From Cyanodermella asteris (Eukaryota; Ascomycota; Lecanoromycetes; Ostropales; Stictidaceae), in assembly GCA_900618795.1 (NCBI GenBank), contig UYJD01000013.1, positions 501,140 through 565,139 of the forward strand: a stretch of DNA of 64,000 bases, written 5' to 3'. The notes under the pieces were generated by a model that searched no databases, was not told the DNA's origin, and was given only the letters and a program-made list of their open reading frames with translations. Shown here one piece after another: positions 12,170 to 23,288 of this stretch. Both the position numbers and the translations under genes were made by a program. Positions within the stretch are counted from its first letter, which is position 1. Each line of letters begins with the position of its first letter.

Positions 12170-12663
12170 ATCGAGACGTGAATATATCAAGCAGCGAGTG
12201 ACAGACCGTTGGAGATAGTTAGAAGTAAGTGGAAGCCGAATACTTTGCAAGGGCGATATCAGATGCACCTGCTGTATGGGAGAGGGCTTGATCTGATGCC
12301 GGAATCCAATCAAAAGTCGGCGTATCCTCACACAGCAAGTACATTTGCTGGACGCTCACGATACCAGGAGAGACAGCGCATGATGCCCTTCAGTGAGATT
12401 CTCGTGACCTGTTGAGTTGTCCTGCTTTGGTCAATCAACCCAAGTCCGGCTTGCCTGGTCAGCGGATCGCTTAGCGGAGCTCGCGGGCCGGAGTCAGGGC
12501 CGAAACGCCTCTTTACGCGGTCTGCGCGTCACCCCGGGCCTCAAGCATTCACAGCTTGACGGCAAGCCCCACGAGATTCTGCGAAGCGTGAACCCGCGAA
12601 TCGGTGCAACTTAAGCACGTTGGCGACATTCTGCAGAGTTCTTGGCCGCTCAAATATGCAGAA
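12170..12663. promoter_or_regulatory. Bidirectional promoter region ATG6 / SCM3
   Basis: About 495 bp between two divergent start codons (12169 minus, 12664 plus); it must hold both promoters. I see no clear TATA box or other motif. Confidence 0.5.
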
Positions 12664-15600
12664 ATGGATCTCGCCCCCGACGAGTTCAGTCGCAAACGTC
12701 CACTTGTGGCCGACGATGATGACGATAACGATCTTCCTGAATTCATCGCTAAGAAGCAACGAAGCACACGCAGACTCAAATCCGCCTTCGAATCGATCTT
12801 CGAGAAATATGGACACGACTTCAGTGGAGTCGGAGACGAAGTCGACCTGGAAACCGGAGAGATTATTGTCGACAACGGGCATTTGGAGGGCATGGCGCAG
12901 GAGCTGGACAGCGGGCATACCGGTGTGTCGCGGTCACCGCAAGTCGCACGGCGGAGAGACCGTAGAACGACATGGAGCATGTGGGCGCCCACTGAGAAGA
13001 GAAGCCGAGCCGTTGGGTACATGACTCGTGGGCCACCAGATCAAGAGGAAGAGGTAGACGAAACTTCGGATGAAGATGGAGGGAGCGAGCACGAGTTCCA
13101 GGAAGAGCTGCTCCAACAAATTCGATATCACAAACAAGGGGTCCAAGATCCTACTTCCAGCGTCAGGCGTTCCGGGAACCGCCATAACGGCGACAGCTCG
13201 GAAGAGATCGAGCCATCGCGGTCAACTCGAGAGCTCTCACCCAATCACCGGGGCTGGAAGGATGACGAAATTGAGCGATTGATCGAGCTTCGTCGTCGCG
13301 GCCTTTTCTTCTCTGAGATGGAATCGTACTTCGTCGGCAAACAGCAAGCTGCTATTTCGCAAAGGTGGCGACAGCTCGTCAGAGCCAGACCAGAGATTCT
13401 CACACCAAAGCCAGGAAAGCCAGGTGATCTCCTTGCTAAAGCCTTAGCAGAAATTGATGCTGGCCGACTCCAAACACATCATACAAGAATGCCAGTCAGA
13501 CCGTTCAGTAGAAGCGAGGATGAGCTCTTGGTCTTACTGAGAAAGCAGCATTTACAATACATACAGATGGTACCACATTTCATCGGAAGAGACGAATTGA
13601 CGCTGTGCAGACGATTTCGAATACTATCCACAGATCGGCCTGAGCTGCAAGCTCTGCTCGGTCGGATCTACCAGCGAGCTCAGCCTCTGGCTGAAAGGCC
13701 AGGTATTGACGGTGCCGATGAAGCTGCCCTTCCTACAAAAGCACAGGTCTTACCAACACGGTTTTTTGCTACCCATGATCCCTGGACTACTGAAGAGGAT
13801 TCGCTTGTTCTCACGCTAGCGGCCAAGGGCGTTAAGTTTGATGACATGGCTCCATTTCTTAAGGATCGCAGCGGCTCTACTATCAAAAGTCGATGGTTCA
13901 GGCTGAGAAGGGAGGGCAGGGCTGAGTTGCTATTGAATCAGAGCAATAACACTGGGCAAGAGGACAATAGGCGCAAGTCTGCCCCAGGACACATTCAGTC
14001 CGCGCCACCAGATGACAGTTTACTTTCAATGGTGCCTCAGGATGACAAGTCAGATGGTAACTATAGACCTTCACGATATCTTAGACGCGATGACACAGCC
14101 CCTGGACAAGCGTCACGAAGCCGCAGAAGATCCTCGCGTTTACAACGAGCGGACAATAGTCCAGCTACATTTGGGAAAGAAGGTCAGATTTGCGGGACCG
14201 AAGTTCCTGGTGATAACACTGAGATGCCAGACTATGGCTCCGAACCTGAAACGTATCCAAGTCGAGCTTCAGCCGATCGAGAAGAAGCCGCTGTTGACGA
14301 GAATATGATGACATTTGACGAGGAAGATCTTAATGTTTCCGAGATGACGAAGGACGCCAGATCGGACGAGATGACTGCAGATACAACAAATTCAATGGCC
14401 CCTAAGGTACCCCGAGGGAGACCTCGCATGCCCAAGTCGAATCCAGTCAACGGTTCACAACTCGACTCCCAGAGCTTAGCCCAGACGGCGAAGCCAAAGC
14501 GAGGCCCCGGTAGGCCGAGAAGGCAAATTTTACCCACTCCTGGTACTACTCAAGCCAACAATGGCCATGCTGATGTTCGATTGTTGCACGGCACTGGCAT
14601 CAAAATACAGCCATCACAACGAGATGATGCATCAAGGCTTTCAGGACCCAATCCAGAGGGCGAGCAGACACCTGCGATCGCGCCAGCTTCGCAAGGTAAA
14701 CCGCCAGCGGCACGGCGCAGCCGTTCTCGCCCCGATACATTGCAACGATCAGCCCCTATCGGCACCAAAGCGGGTCTCCCGGAACATGATATTGACATAC
14801 AGGTACCTCAGTCAAGATCAGACCTAGACACATCAGGATTGCCCAGTCTGCCGTCTACCACAGGCTCTCCTGCGAGTCGTTTTGCGTGCGCTGTGATGGA
14901 CACCGACCACGAAACCTCACTGTCAGCAATGCCAAGTAGTAGCGAAAACGCTACCCATCGGGCTCGACCCAACAGGTCCGGGATTGGCTTTGGAGGCCTA
15001 GTCCAGAAATCGCGGGCTACCCCTGTACTGAGAACGCCGTCTCGACCCAGGCACAGAGGTAGTCGACTTGCCGGTAGTAAAAGCTCACACAGCGCACTAG
15101 ACCAGCGATTGCAGCACCTGATGGACAACTCATCACCTCGGCGTCCTGTTTCATCAAGCAGAAGTACCAGTAGTTCAAGATCGGCTCTGCTGAGCCAGCG
15201 TAAGGCGCTAGCAACGAAAATACGCACCGACGAAGCCGATGTCGAACTTGACATTGAGCAGCAAGGCAACATTGAAGAGCCCGAAGTGAGGACACGTGAG
15301 AACACGAAAACTGATAAGCCAGCCTTCCTTTCCGGCGGGCACGAGTTTCCTCACAACGACAAGTTCAACGATAGTCCCCCTTTAAGAGATGATGGCTTTA
15401 TGTTCACCAAAAACAAAGCCAACCGACCTTCTGACAGGACATCACGAGATGAAGACAGGGTGCCAGGCAAAGCCAGAGTATTCAATACTGCACAGCGAGG
15501 TGTCTCCTCTGTCGGTAAAAATGAGCAATTGAAGCCGCTGGATAATAGCCCAACGAAGAGTAGTGCGCCAGCTTCATCCAGCCACAGCCATTCACGCTCG

Positions 15601-15930
15601 TCGGATGAGATTTCCACTCACAACATTCGAGAACCAGATACAATGTCGACTAAAGAGACACTGAAACCCCGCCGTGTTTTAACCAAAAAGCCGGCCGCGC
15701 CACGACAGTCCTTGCCTTCCAATTTATCACGCCATGGTCAGAGCAAGCAAAAGCCTTCATCTACCACACCACGCTCAAGCTCAGGAGCTCTCACATCGTC
15801 AAATAGGATGCGTACCAAGATACCTCTGCAACAACACTTCCGGCGGTCGGGCTTCAATGCTGACGACAGTAGCGAGGACGAACTCTGTACACCTGGTTGG
15901 CAACCTGTACAGTCTCTGGCCATGACATGA
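12664..15930 (+). CDS. SCM3: Scm3/HJURP centromeric histone chaperone with Myb-like repeats and AT-hooks
   Basis: A single exon of 1088 aa from ATG 12664 (context AGAAATGG; an in-frame ATG at 12604 is less well placed). Scm3/HJURP deposits the centromeric histone CENP-A/CenH3. The signature lies near the N terminus (residues ~34-75): RLKSAFESIFEKYGHDF, then GDEVDLETGEIIVDNGHL. After an acidic stretch come three Myb/SANT-like units starting near residues 196 (GWKDDEIERLIELRRRG), 280 (PFSRSEDELLVLLRK) and 373 (PWTTEEDSLVLTLAAKG). Two AT-hook cores follow (RGRPRMPKS ~582; GPGRPRRQ ~612), then a long disordered basic Ser-rich tail. Fused Myb units are known in filamentous-fungal Scm3 proteins and probably give direct DNA contact. 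Its stop lies 16 bp from the stop of the convergent MCY1-like gene. Confidence 0.88.
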   Translation: MDLAPDEFSRKRPLVADDDDDNDLPEFIAKKQRSTRRLKSAFESIFEKYGHDFSGVGDEVDLETGEIIVDNGHLEGMAQELDSGHTGVSRSPQVARRRDRRTTWSMWAPTEKRSRAVGYMTRGPPDQEEEVDETSDEDGGSEHEFQEELLQQIRYHKQGVQDPTSSVRRSGNRHNGDSSEEIEPSRSTRELSPNHRGWKDDEIERLIELRRRGLFFSEMESYFVGKQQAAISQRWRQLVRARPEILTPKPGKPGDLLAKALAEIDAGRLQTHHTRMPVRPFSRSEDELLVLLRKQHLQYIQMVPHFIGRDELTLCRRFRILSTDRPELQALLGRIYQRAQPLAERPGIDGADEAALPTKAQVLPTRFFATHDPWTTEEDSLVLTLAAKGVKFDDMAPFLKDRSGSTIKSRWFRLRREGRAELLLNQSNNTGQEDNRRKSAPGHIQSAPPDDSLLSMVPQDDKSDGNYRPSRYLRRDDTAPGQASRSRRRSSRLQRADNSPATFGKEGQICGTEVPGDNTEMPDYGSEPETYPSRASADREEAAVDENMMTFDEEDLNVSEMTKDARSDEMTADTTNSMAPKVPRGRPRMPKSNPVNGSQLDSQSLAQTAKPKRGPGRPRRQILPTPGTTQANNGHADVRLLHGTGIKIQPSQRDDASRLSGPNPEGEQTPAIAPASQGKPPAARRSRSRPDTLQRSAPIGTKAGLPEHDIDIQVPQSRSDLDTSGLPSLPSTTGSPASRFACAVMDTDHETSLSAMPSSSENATHRARPNRSGIGFGGLVQKSRATPVLRTPSRPRHRGSRLAGSKSSHSALDQRLQHLMDNSSPRRPVSSSRSTSSSRSALLSQRKALATKIRTDEADVELDIEQQGNIEEPEVRTRENTKTDKPAFLSGGHEFPHNDKFNDSPPLRDDGFMFTKNKANRPSDRTSRDEDRVPGKARVFNTAQRGVSSVGKNEQLKPLDNSPTKSSAPASSSHSHSRSSDEISTHNIREPDTMSTKETLKPRRVLTKKPAAPRQSLPSNLSRHGQSKQKPSSTTPRSSSGALTSSNRMRTKIPLQQHFRRSGFNADDSSEDELCTPGWQPVQSLAMT

Positions 15931-15946
15931 TTGCATAGCTGTGATT

Positions 15947-17306
15947 TCAGGTCCCATTGCCCTCACCGGTCAGTGGAGCCTTTGGGATTGTTTCAGAGCC
16001 CTCACCAATATCTCCAGCCTGCGCCCAAAATTTGGAAAGGTGCCGGTTGCCAGAATCGCACAGGATTGTCACAATTCGATGTCCAGGGCCAAGATCAGTC
16101 GCGAGTTTGACCGCTGCAGCGCAGTTCACCGCACTGCTACTGCCAACAAAGATGCCATCATTCTTTACTAGATCCCTGGCCATCTGCATCGCTTCGTCGT
16201 CAGAAACACGATACGCATCATCAATCAGTTCTCGGCCTGCGTCAAAGTTCTGTGTCACTCGGTTGATACCTATTCCCTCGACGATTGTATCGACTTGTTG
16301 TCTGCGCCTGGTGCCTTCTCGCTCCTTGGTATCGAACATGACCCCGTATTTGATACGGTTGTAAAGTCCACTACCCTGCGGGTCTGCAAGCACTATTTGC
16401 ACATGGGAAAGCTTTGTTCTCAGAAACTTGGCAACACCAGATATGGTGCCACCAGTGCCAGCGCCAGTTATGAAGGCGTCGAGCTTGCCACCGCACTGCT
16501 CAAAGATCTCTGGGCCCGTGGTTTCAAAATGTGCCTGCCAGTTGGCTTGCGTTTCGAATTGATCCACAAAATAGCCGCGTCCTGGCTGTCGCGGATCCGA
16601 TGTGTGCTTTGCTGCTCGAGACCTGGCAAGGTTGACGAAGTGGTTGGGGTCGATAATGGGCGCTGGAGGAACTCTTTCGACATTTGCCCCTAGTTTTAAC
16701 AAGAGGTCGTATTTAGCTGTTGCCTGATCTTTGGGCATAAAAATATGAACTGGGTAGCCGCGGGCTCGTCCGATTGCTGCTAGCGAAATTCCTGTAGATC
16801 CAACAGTTCCTTCGTAGATGGCATCCCCGGAGTGCGGTATCAACGATCCCTGTTCCTCTGCTTTTCGGATAAGGGCTAGAGCGACCCGATCTTTAGGGCT
16901 ATTCCCGGCTCCATTCAGAAGCTGAGAAAATAGATCAGAAAGTGCCTCGCCGTTTTGCAGACTGACTCACCTCGCATTTAGCCAAGATCTCGCAGCCTGT
17001 CTTTTTAGACAATGACTTGATCCTAATCAAAGAAGTATTACCAACCGCACCATCGATGCCATCCCTGATTTCATATCGAAGGATGGGTTGATTTGTGTTC
17101 ACGCTCGCATCTCCTAAGGACGCTTCAGGGTCTAGTTGCCTTGAGCTCGACAGCCCTTGCAGAGCCTGTCGACGACTGCGGAAACGCCTTTCAAGATCCA
17201 GGTAAAAATCTTTCAGGCCCAGAGTTAACAACACACCGGCCACGAAAGCTATCGTCGAAAACAATCGCGTGTTGGACCCGCCCGCATCCGACAACATCAC
17301 CTCCAC
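15947..17306 (-). CDS. MCY1: Cysteine synthase-like PLP enzyme, membrane-anchored (Mcy1 type)
   Basis: Two exons, 17306-16971 and 16921-15947, with a 49-nt intron (GTGAGT...CTCAG), giving 436 aa. The N terminus carries a hydrophobic segment (STIAFVAGVLLTLGL) followed by a basic region, as in yeast Mcy1 (mitochondrial outer membrane). The rest is a fold-type II PLP enzyme of the cysteine synthase/cystathionine beta-synthase family: GNTSLIRI, the PLP lysine in NGAGNSPKDRVAL (Lys122), YEGTVGSTGISLA, the phosphate-binding GAGTGGTISG, and VGSSSAVN near the end. The biochemical role of Mcy1 is unclear; O-acetylserine sulfhydrylase activity is inferred from the fold only. An alternative start is Met4 (17297). 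Confidence 0.85.
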
Positions 17307-18067
17307 AAGTCCACAGTTGATCTGACCAAGGTGTGAGGGGATTTATGGCTGCTAGAAATACCTTGTGACGACCTGAAATCCTGATACGGGCTAGCGCGCT
17401 TCGCTGGGGTTACTGAATCTGACCCACTTCCCCGGCTTTTCCATTTCACATTTGCACACTACCGATGAACCATAGCCCGAATCACCCGACCTCACGCGAC
17501 GACGCTGGCTGCTCATTTGTTATGCTAAGGCAGGGCTACAGGTCACACGGCTTGTCGTCGACAGGCTCACGGGCGATTTTGCTCAGAAACACACATCCCT
17601 GGGCCTGCTCTTTTGTCGTGTCTGTTCTGCAACATGCATGCTTTGACAGTATTACCCCTCACATTGTGATACATCTAGTTCTCTGAATCATTCAAGAGTC
17701 CTGCTGTCATATCATACCACTGAGCCCTTCTGACTCACGTGCTCGTGCCGGAGCAGATCCAAGTCCATTTTGTGCAACATGAGAGCGGCGGTCGGGTCTC
17801 GTGTCCACCACCAGTTCTTAGCTTCTAAGGCTTCTGTTGTTCAAAAGCATGTCATCTCGGTGCGCATGACCGGCAGCTAGGCGATCCACCTTCTACCCGA
17901 CGTTACCGCCCGGTTTATGGACAAGACAGAAAGATGAGCTGACTTATATTCTCTGATGGGAACCACATTCCCGGGCTTCAGAAATAGTAGGTTCCAGATT
18001 CGATGCAGCGTATCCGCGTCTGCACAGAACTCCAAAGACACAGAAAAAGGACATTACAACATAAGAA
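17307..18067. promoter_or_regulatory. Divergent promoter region MCY1-like / GH3 beta-glucosidase
   Basis: 760 bp between divergent genes. A TATA-like TTATATTC at ~17943-17950 lies about 120 bp before the GH3 start. No other element was recognised. Confidence 0.4.
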
Positions 18068-20443
18068 ATGATGAGAATCACGTTCCTGACTCTGGCTCTC
18101 TCGCTAGGAACGTTCGGCTTGCCGAGTCCTTCTGATGGAGATCTTATGCGAAGAGCCGGTGTTTCGTGGGCCGACGCTTACACAAAAGCCAGAGCTGCGC
18201 TAGTGAAGCTGAACAATACTGACAAGGCCAATATAGTCACCGGTATCGGTTGGGAGAAGGGACCATGTGTGGGTAATACGGGCGCTGTGGCGAGTATTGG
18301 ATATCCAGAGCTTTGTCTTCAGGACAGCCCTCTTGGGTAGGTTCTCCCGAAAACAAACATTAATCGCAGTCTGATTGGAAGCAGTGTACGGTTTGTGCAA
18401 AACGTGACCGCATTCCCTGCCGGTGTCCAGGCGGCCTCGACATGGGACAGATCTCTAATTTACTCCCGTGGTAATGCTCTGGGCGCGGAGGCCAAGGGGG
18501 TTGGCGTTCATGTCCAGCTGGGCCCTGTCGCGGGGCCACTCGGCAAGATTCCTTATGGAGGTCGAAACTGGGAAGGGTTTTCACCAGACCCTTACCTTAC
18601 CGGAGTTGCAATGGCCCAAACGATCCAGGGGATGCAAGATGCCGGTGTTCAGGCGTGCGCCAAACATTTCATTGGCAACGAACAGGAGAAGAATCGCGAG
18701 ACGATGAGTGCCAATATCGACGATCGAACGGCGCATGAGCTGTATTTCTGGCCCTTCGCCGATGCCGTTAAAGCCGGAGTCGCCTCAGTGATGTGTTCTT
18801 ACAATCGGGTCAACACAACGTGGGCATGCGAGAACAGCCATACAATTAATGGCGTTCTCAAGGACGAGCTCGATTTCCAAGGCTATGTGATGAGTGACTG
18901 GAATGCACAACATACCACCAACGGCGCAGCAAATGCAGGCATGGACATGTCAATGCCGGGAACGGATTTCAGTGGTAACAACATGCTTTGGGGACAGAAA
19001 CTTTTGAACGCTATCAATAACGGGTCAGTTTCCCAGTCCAGACTTGACGATATGGTTGTTCGTATCCTTGCTGCATGGTATCTTCTTGGTCAAGATTCCG
19101 GCTATCCCCCCGTTACATGGTCGACAACTGGAGGTGGGACTGGGGCCCCAAATGTAGGAGCTGACCATTACAAGGTGGTGCGGCAGATCGCTCGAGACGG
19201 AATCGTCCTTCTGAAGAACAATAACAAGACCTTGCCATTAAGAAAACCAACAAGCATTGCTTTAATTGGTCAAGACGCCATTACCAACCCGTCTGGTCCG
19301 AACTCATGCAAAGACCGAGTCTGTGATACTGGCACCCTCGCCATGGGCTGGGGTAGCGGAACTGCCGAATTCCCATACCTGGTCAGTCCAGCGGATGCAA
19401 TAAAGGCCCAAGCTGCAAGTGATGGAACGACGATCGTCTCCTCGACCACAGATGATACGACCGCTGTTGCATCTGCTGCGGCACAAGCTGCCACTGCGAT
19501 CGTATTCATCAATGCAGACAGTGGTGAAGGCTACATCACAGTCGAAGGTGTCGCTGGTGACAGAAGCCATCTCAACCCTTGGCATAATAAGTGAGTACAG
19601 GACCCACGTTATTGATCTGGAACAGAGCACTGATGGCTTCGTAGCAATGCCTTGGTAAAAGCTGTGGCGAACGTGAACAAGACTACGATAGTCGTGATCC
19701 ACAGCGTTGGGCCGATCATACTTGAAACTATTCTTGCTCTCCCAAATGTACAGGCAGTTGTCTGGGCTGGTATTCCAGGGCAGGAGTCTGGAAACGGACT
19801 TGTTGACATATTGTACGGTTCCAGCTCACCAAGCGGCAAGCTTCCCTTCACCATAGCCAAGCAAGAAAGTGACTATGGTACATCTATTGTCAGTGGGGTC
19901 GACAGTTATACCGAAGGCCTTTATATCGACTATCGTCATTTCGACCAAGCCAACATCACACCTCGCTTTGAGTTTGGCTACGGTCTGTGTAAGTACTATG
20001 AGTCCCGCACCTTGTGGGATCAACTGCTAACTGCTTCCTTCGCAGCATACACCACCTTCAGCTATTCCTCCCTGACAACCGCATACAGCGACAAATCGGC
20101 CGGGGTTACGACAAAGGCGCCTGGCGGCGTGTCTGGTCTCTACGATACCGTTGCAGCGGTCACGGCGAAGATCACGAACAATGGTACTGTATCCGGCGCC
20201 GAGGTCGCTCAGCTGTACATCGGACTTCCCCCGTCGGCCCCCGCTTCGCCACCAAAACAGCTAAGGGGCTTTCAGAAGGTGACGCTGGCACCGGGCGCAA
20301 CGAGCACCGTCAGCTTTCCAATCAGAAGAAAGGATCTGAGCTATTGGGACGTAAAGTCGCAGTCCTGGAAGACGCCGACAGGAACCTTCAACGTTTGGGT
20401 CGGAGCGAGTTCTAGGGATTTGAGGTTGAGTGGGTCCATGTAA
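18068..20443 (+). CDS. Secreted beta-glucosidase, glycoside hydrolase family 3
   Basis: Four exons, 18068-18336, 18385-19590, 19645-19988 and 20046-20443, giving 738 aa; every junction is GT...AG and keeps frame. GH3 beta-glucosidases hydrolyse cellobiose and other beta-glucosides by a retaining mechanism. A signal peptide (MMRITFLTLALSLGTFGLP) indicates secretion. The TIM-barrel domain has GYPELCLQDSPLG, the conserved KHF in CAKHFIGNEQE, and the catalytic nucleophile Asp261 in VMSDWNAQHT. The second domain has DGIVLLKNNNKTLPL and the acid/base region around NADSGEGY. The C-terminal fibronectin III-like domain begins near FEFGYGLSYTTF. There is no carbohydrate-binding module. This is the only secreted hydrolase in the window without an apparent lesion. 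Confidence 0.93.
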
Positions 20444-20931
20444 GAGTCTCTCTGGTCATGCAAGGTATAGGTTGAGGATCGAAAGTAGTCGACACGCTCG
20501 CTAGACACGGCGCTTATCTCCACGTTCACTTGTGCGTATTGGAGGGGCCTATGGCTGAACCTGGCATGGTACTAGTGACGTTCCGTCAATGTTTTGCATC
20601 ACCAATTCGTTGAAAGATGTCACGGCTGATAGCATCATGCGCCGCCACTCTGAAGCGGCCTGAAAGACATGTCAACATAAAATGCAAACTGACTAGCCAT
20701 AAGCTAAGATTATGTACGAATGATAGCCAACAATACTACTGTTGATCAGGTCGTGTATCGTTGGCGAAAGTGCCTCGACTTAAGTTTGAAGCTGCGGTGA
20801 GCCGCAAGCGTCGATCATTCGCTGGCTTAGCGGTCGTATGGAGCTCCATGCTACCGCGAACTCAGGATCTCCCAAGTGCGACTGAGCCAGCTCCTTTGAG
20901 CTTTGCGCTTCGCGCTTCTTACCAAGCGGCC
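20444..20931. other. Intergenic region GH3 / NDUFAF7
   Basis: 490 bp holding the GH3 3' flank and the NDUFAF7 upstream region. Nothing else is visible. Confidence 0.35.
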
Positions 20932-22488
20932 ATGGATTCTCCTGCTGTATCGAGAGCTCTGCGACGCCTATTCTCTCACGAGGTCTGCTCACGACAACGA
21001 TTCGGCGGTGTCCCCCGAACGCCATCGATTCCTCGTATTCAACAATGGTCCCGCAATCAGTCAAGCACCGTCAAGCCCCAGCGAAAGGAAGGCTCGACGC
21101 CGGATAGCACATGGGAAACTCGAAATGACTTCGCAACACCGGACAAGTTGGCCGAGTTCGAGAAATATCCCTGGCTCACAGCGAATGATATGAGAGATCG
21201 GACGCAACGGCCGCGGCGCGTACGGATGCTGATGAGAGACTTTATCGAGGGTATGAGGAGAATGAGAATGAGATTATCGTAGGCGAAGGCTAACGTTGTG
21301 CCAGACAGTCTTTACAACCCACACTATGGTTACTTCTCCAAACAGGCGGTCATCTTTACACCTGGCAAGCCCTTCGAGTTCAACGAAATGAAGGACGAGC
21401 AAGCCTTTCATCAAGAGCTGGGGCGAAGATATACGGCATTCGAGGACAAGCTTGACGAGCATAATCAGAATGATACGCGGCAATTATGGCATACCCCAAC
21501 CGAACTCTTTAAGCCCTTCTTTGGAGAGTCAATTGCGCGGTACATGGTGGAAAACTACAGCTTGACCCAGTACCCCTACCACGACCTCATTATCTATGAA
21601 ATGGGCGCAGGAAACGGCACCTTGATGTTGAACGTCTTGGATCACATTCGAGACTGGTACCCCGAGGTGTACGAACGGACGAAATTCCGGATCATTGAAA
21701 TCTCCAAGCAGCTGGCTACTTTACAAAACTCGAACCTACTCAGGACAGCAGCATCGAGAGGGCACTTGGACCATGTTGAAATCATCAATCAGTCTGTCTT
21801 TGACTGGAAGACCTATGTGCCAGAGCCATGTTGGTTTCTGGCGATGGAGGTCTTCGACAATTTCGCCCACGACGCAATACGATACAACCCTCTGACCGAA
21901 CAGCCCTTGCAGGGATCTGTCATGATCGACAACGAAGGCGATTTCTACGAATTTTACCTGCCAGAGCTTGACCCAGTCGCTGCTCGCTACCTCAAAGTAC
22001 GAAAAGCAGCCTGTGAGCAAACATTCAGCCATCCGTTGCAGCAGCCTGCATGGTGGAGACAGCTTCGGTATCGAATGCCGATGGCGCCAAACCTCACGTT
22101 ACCGGAGTACATACCTACACGACTGATGCAGTTTTTCGATATCCTGACAAAGTATTTCCCATTGCATCGCCTTCTCACCAGCGACTTCCGCGCCTTGCCT
22201 GACGCGATTCCGGGATACAATGCACCAGTCGTGCAGACCAGATACCAGCGACGGACGATCCCAGTTAGCACGCCCCTAGTGCAGCAGGGTTATTTCGATA
22301 TCCTTTTCCCGACCGACTTCAATGTGATGGAAGACATGTACAGGGCAATCACGGGGAAGCTGACGAGAACCTCGAGTCAGGCGGAGTTTCTCAAACATTG
22401 GGCATACATCGAGGACACGCAAACCAGGAATGGAGAGAACCCCATGTTGAGTTGGTACCAGAACGCCAGTGTTATGGCTACGGTTTAA
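20932..22488 (+). CDS. NDUFAF7: Mitochondrial protein arginine methyltransferase NDUFAF7 (MidA family)
   Basis: Two exons, 20932-21250 and 21305-22488, give 500 aa. The start ATG at 20932 has a strong context (GGCCATGG) and opens a typical mitochondrial presequence (PAVSRALRRLFSHE). The in-frame ATG at 20848 would add 28 residues that do not look like a targeting signal. NDUFAF7 methylates an arginine of a complex I subunit during early assembly of respiratory complex I. Family marks are DSLYNPHYGYFSKQ, TPTELFKPFFGESIARY, the SAM-binding YEMGAGNGTLMLNVLDHI, and AMEVFDNFAHDAIRY. The intron is 54 nt (GTATGA...CCAG), and the frame is intact throughout. Confidence 0.88.
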
Positions 22489-23288
22489 GATGCAGCTGCT
22501 CTGTTAAGCCGGGGATGTACTTGGTCACCAGGTTCTACAATGCCCTGGCATAACTGCCTAGAATGAAACAGTGGCTGCTAATGCATAAATTCTTTCCCCA
22601 CGCAATAAGCCATGATTTGTGATCGCTATACTAGTTGTAGAGGACCCAGGAATGGTGCATGTGTCCGGCAAGTCCAAAACTTTATCTACGCTATGGATAC
22701 GGCCGTCGGTTGAGCCGCTGGTGCTGCGCGGTAGATGCATATGAGCTTGCAGCCGAGGCTACCGAGGCACCGATTCGTTTGTACCAGGGGCGGTCGCCTC
22801 TCGGAGATCAACTGCCTCTGTGCTTCCATTCCACTGCCAGAAGTGGTCAACTCTACATACACCCCATCGCTTCGTCCCTTGTGCAGTGTTCGATGATATA
22901 CGAGCCCTGTCCGAGTATTTCGACGAGGTAAAACCCAGTTTGTTGGCCTGGCAGGACGACCCGAACATCAACATCCGCTTAATCAGACAGAGCCTCGGCG
23001 CTCCCCGCCTGCGTCACTACAACCCTGAAAAGAAAGAGTCCAAGACTTCACCTACTGTCTTTCGCCATTTCGTTCCTCGACGCCTCCACTATTTTACCAT
23101 CCCTTGACTACGCGTCGCATCATCTTAAGCGACCGTCAACTTGCGCGCGAACCAGAGACGCCGTCACGACGAGTGGTTAGGGATCATTTGTGCGAATTGC
23201 GCCCAGGCGGCGTTGCCGGCCGCCCGACTCTCGTTCTAGACAGCTTTCAACCACTTTCGGCCCTCTTTGCCATCTAAGCACGATCGCA
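22489..23288. other. Intergenic region NDUFAF7 / PEX13
   Basis: 800 bp. The last ~150 bases are C/T-rich and form the PEX13 leader. Short ORFs around 22820-23100 do not resemble a known protein. Confidence 0.35.

Noticed and set aside
12170-12331. N-terminal extension of ATG6 from an upstream Met
   Set aside because: The added residues lack any Beclin similarity; the family begins at the CRRC motif.
20761-20931. Upstream extension of NDUFAF7
   Set aside because: It would need a TTG start or the ATG at 20848. The ATG at 20932 has better context and opens a mitochondrial presequence.
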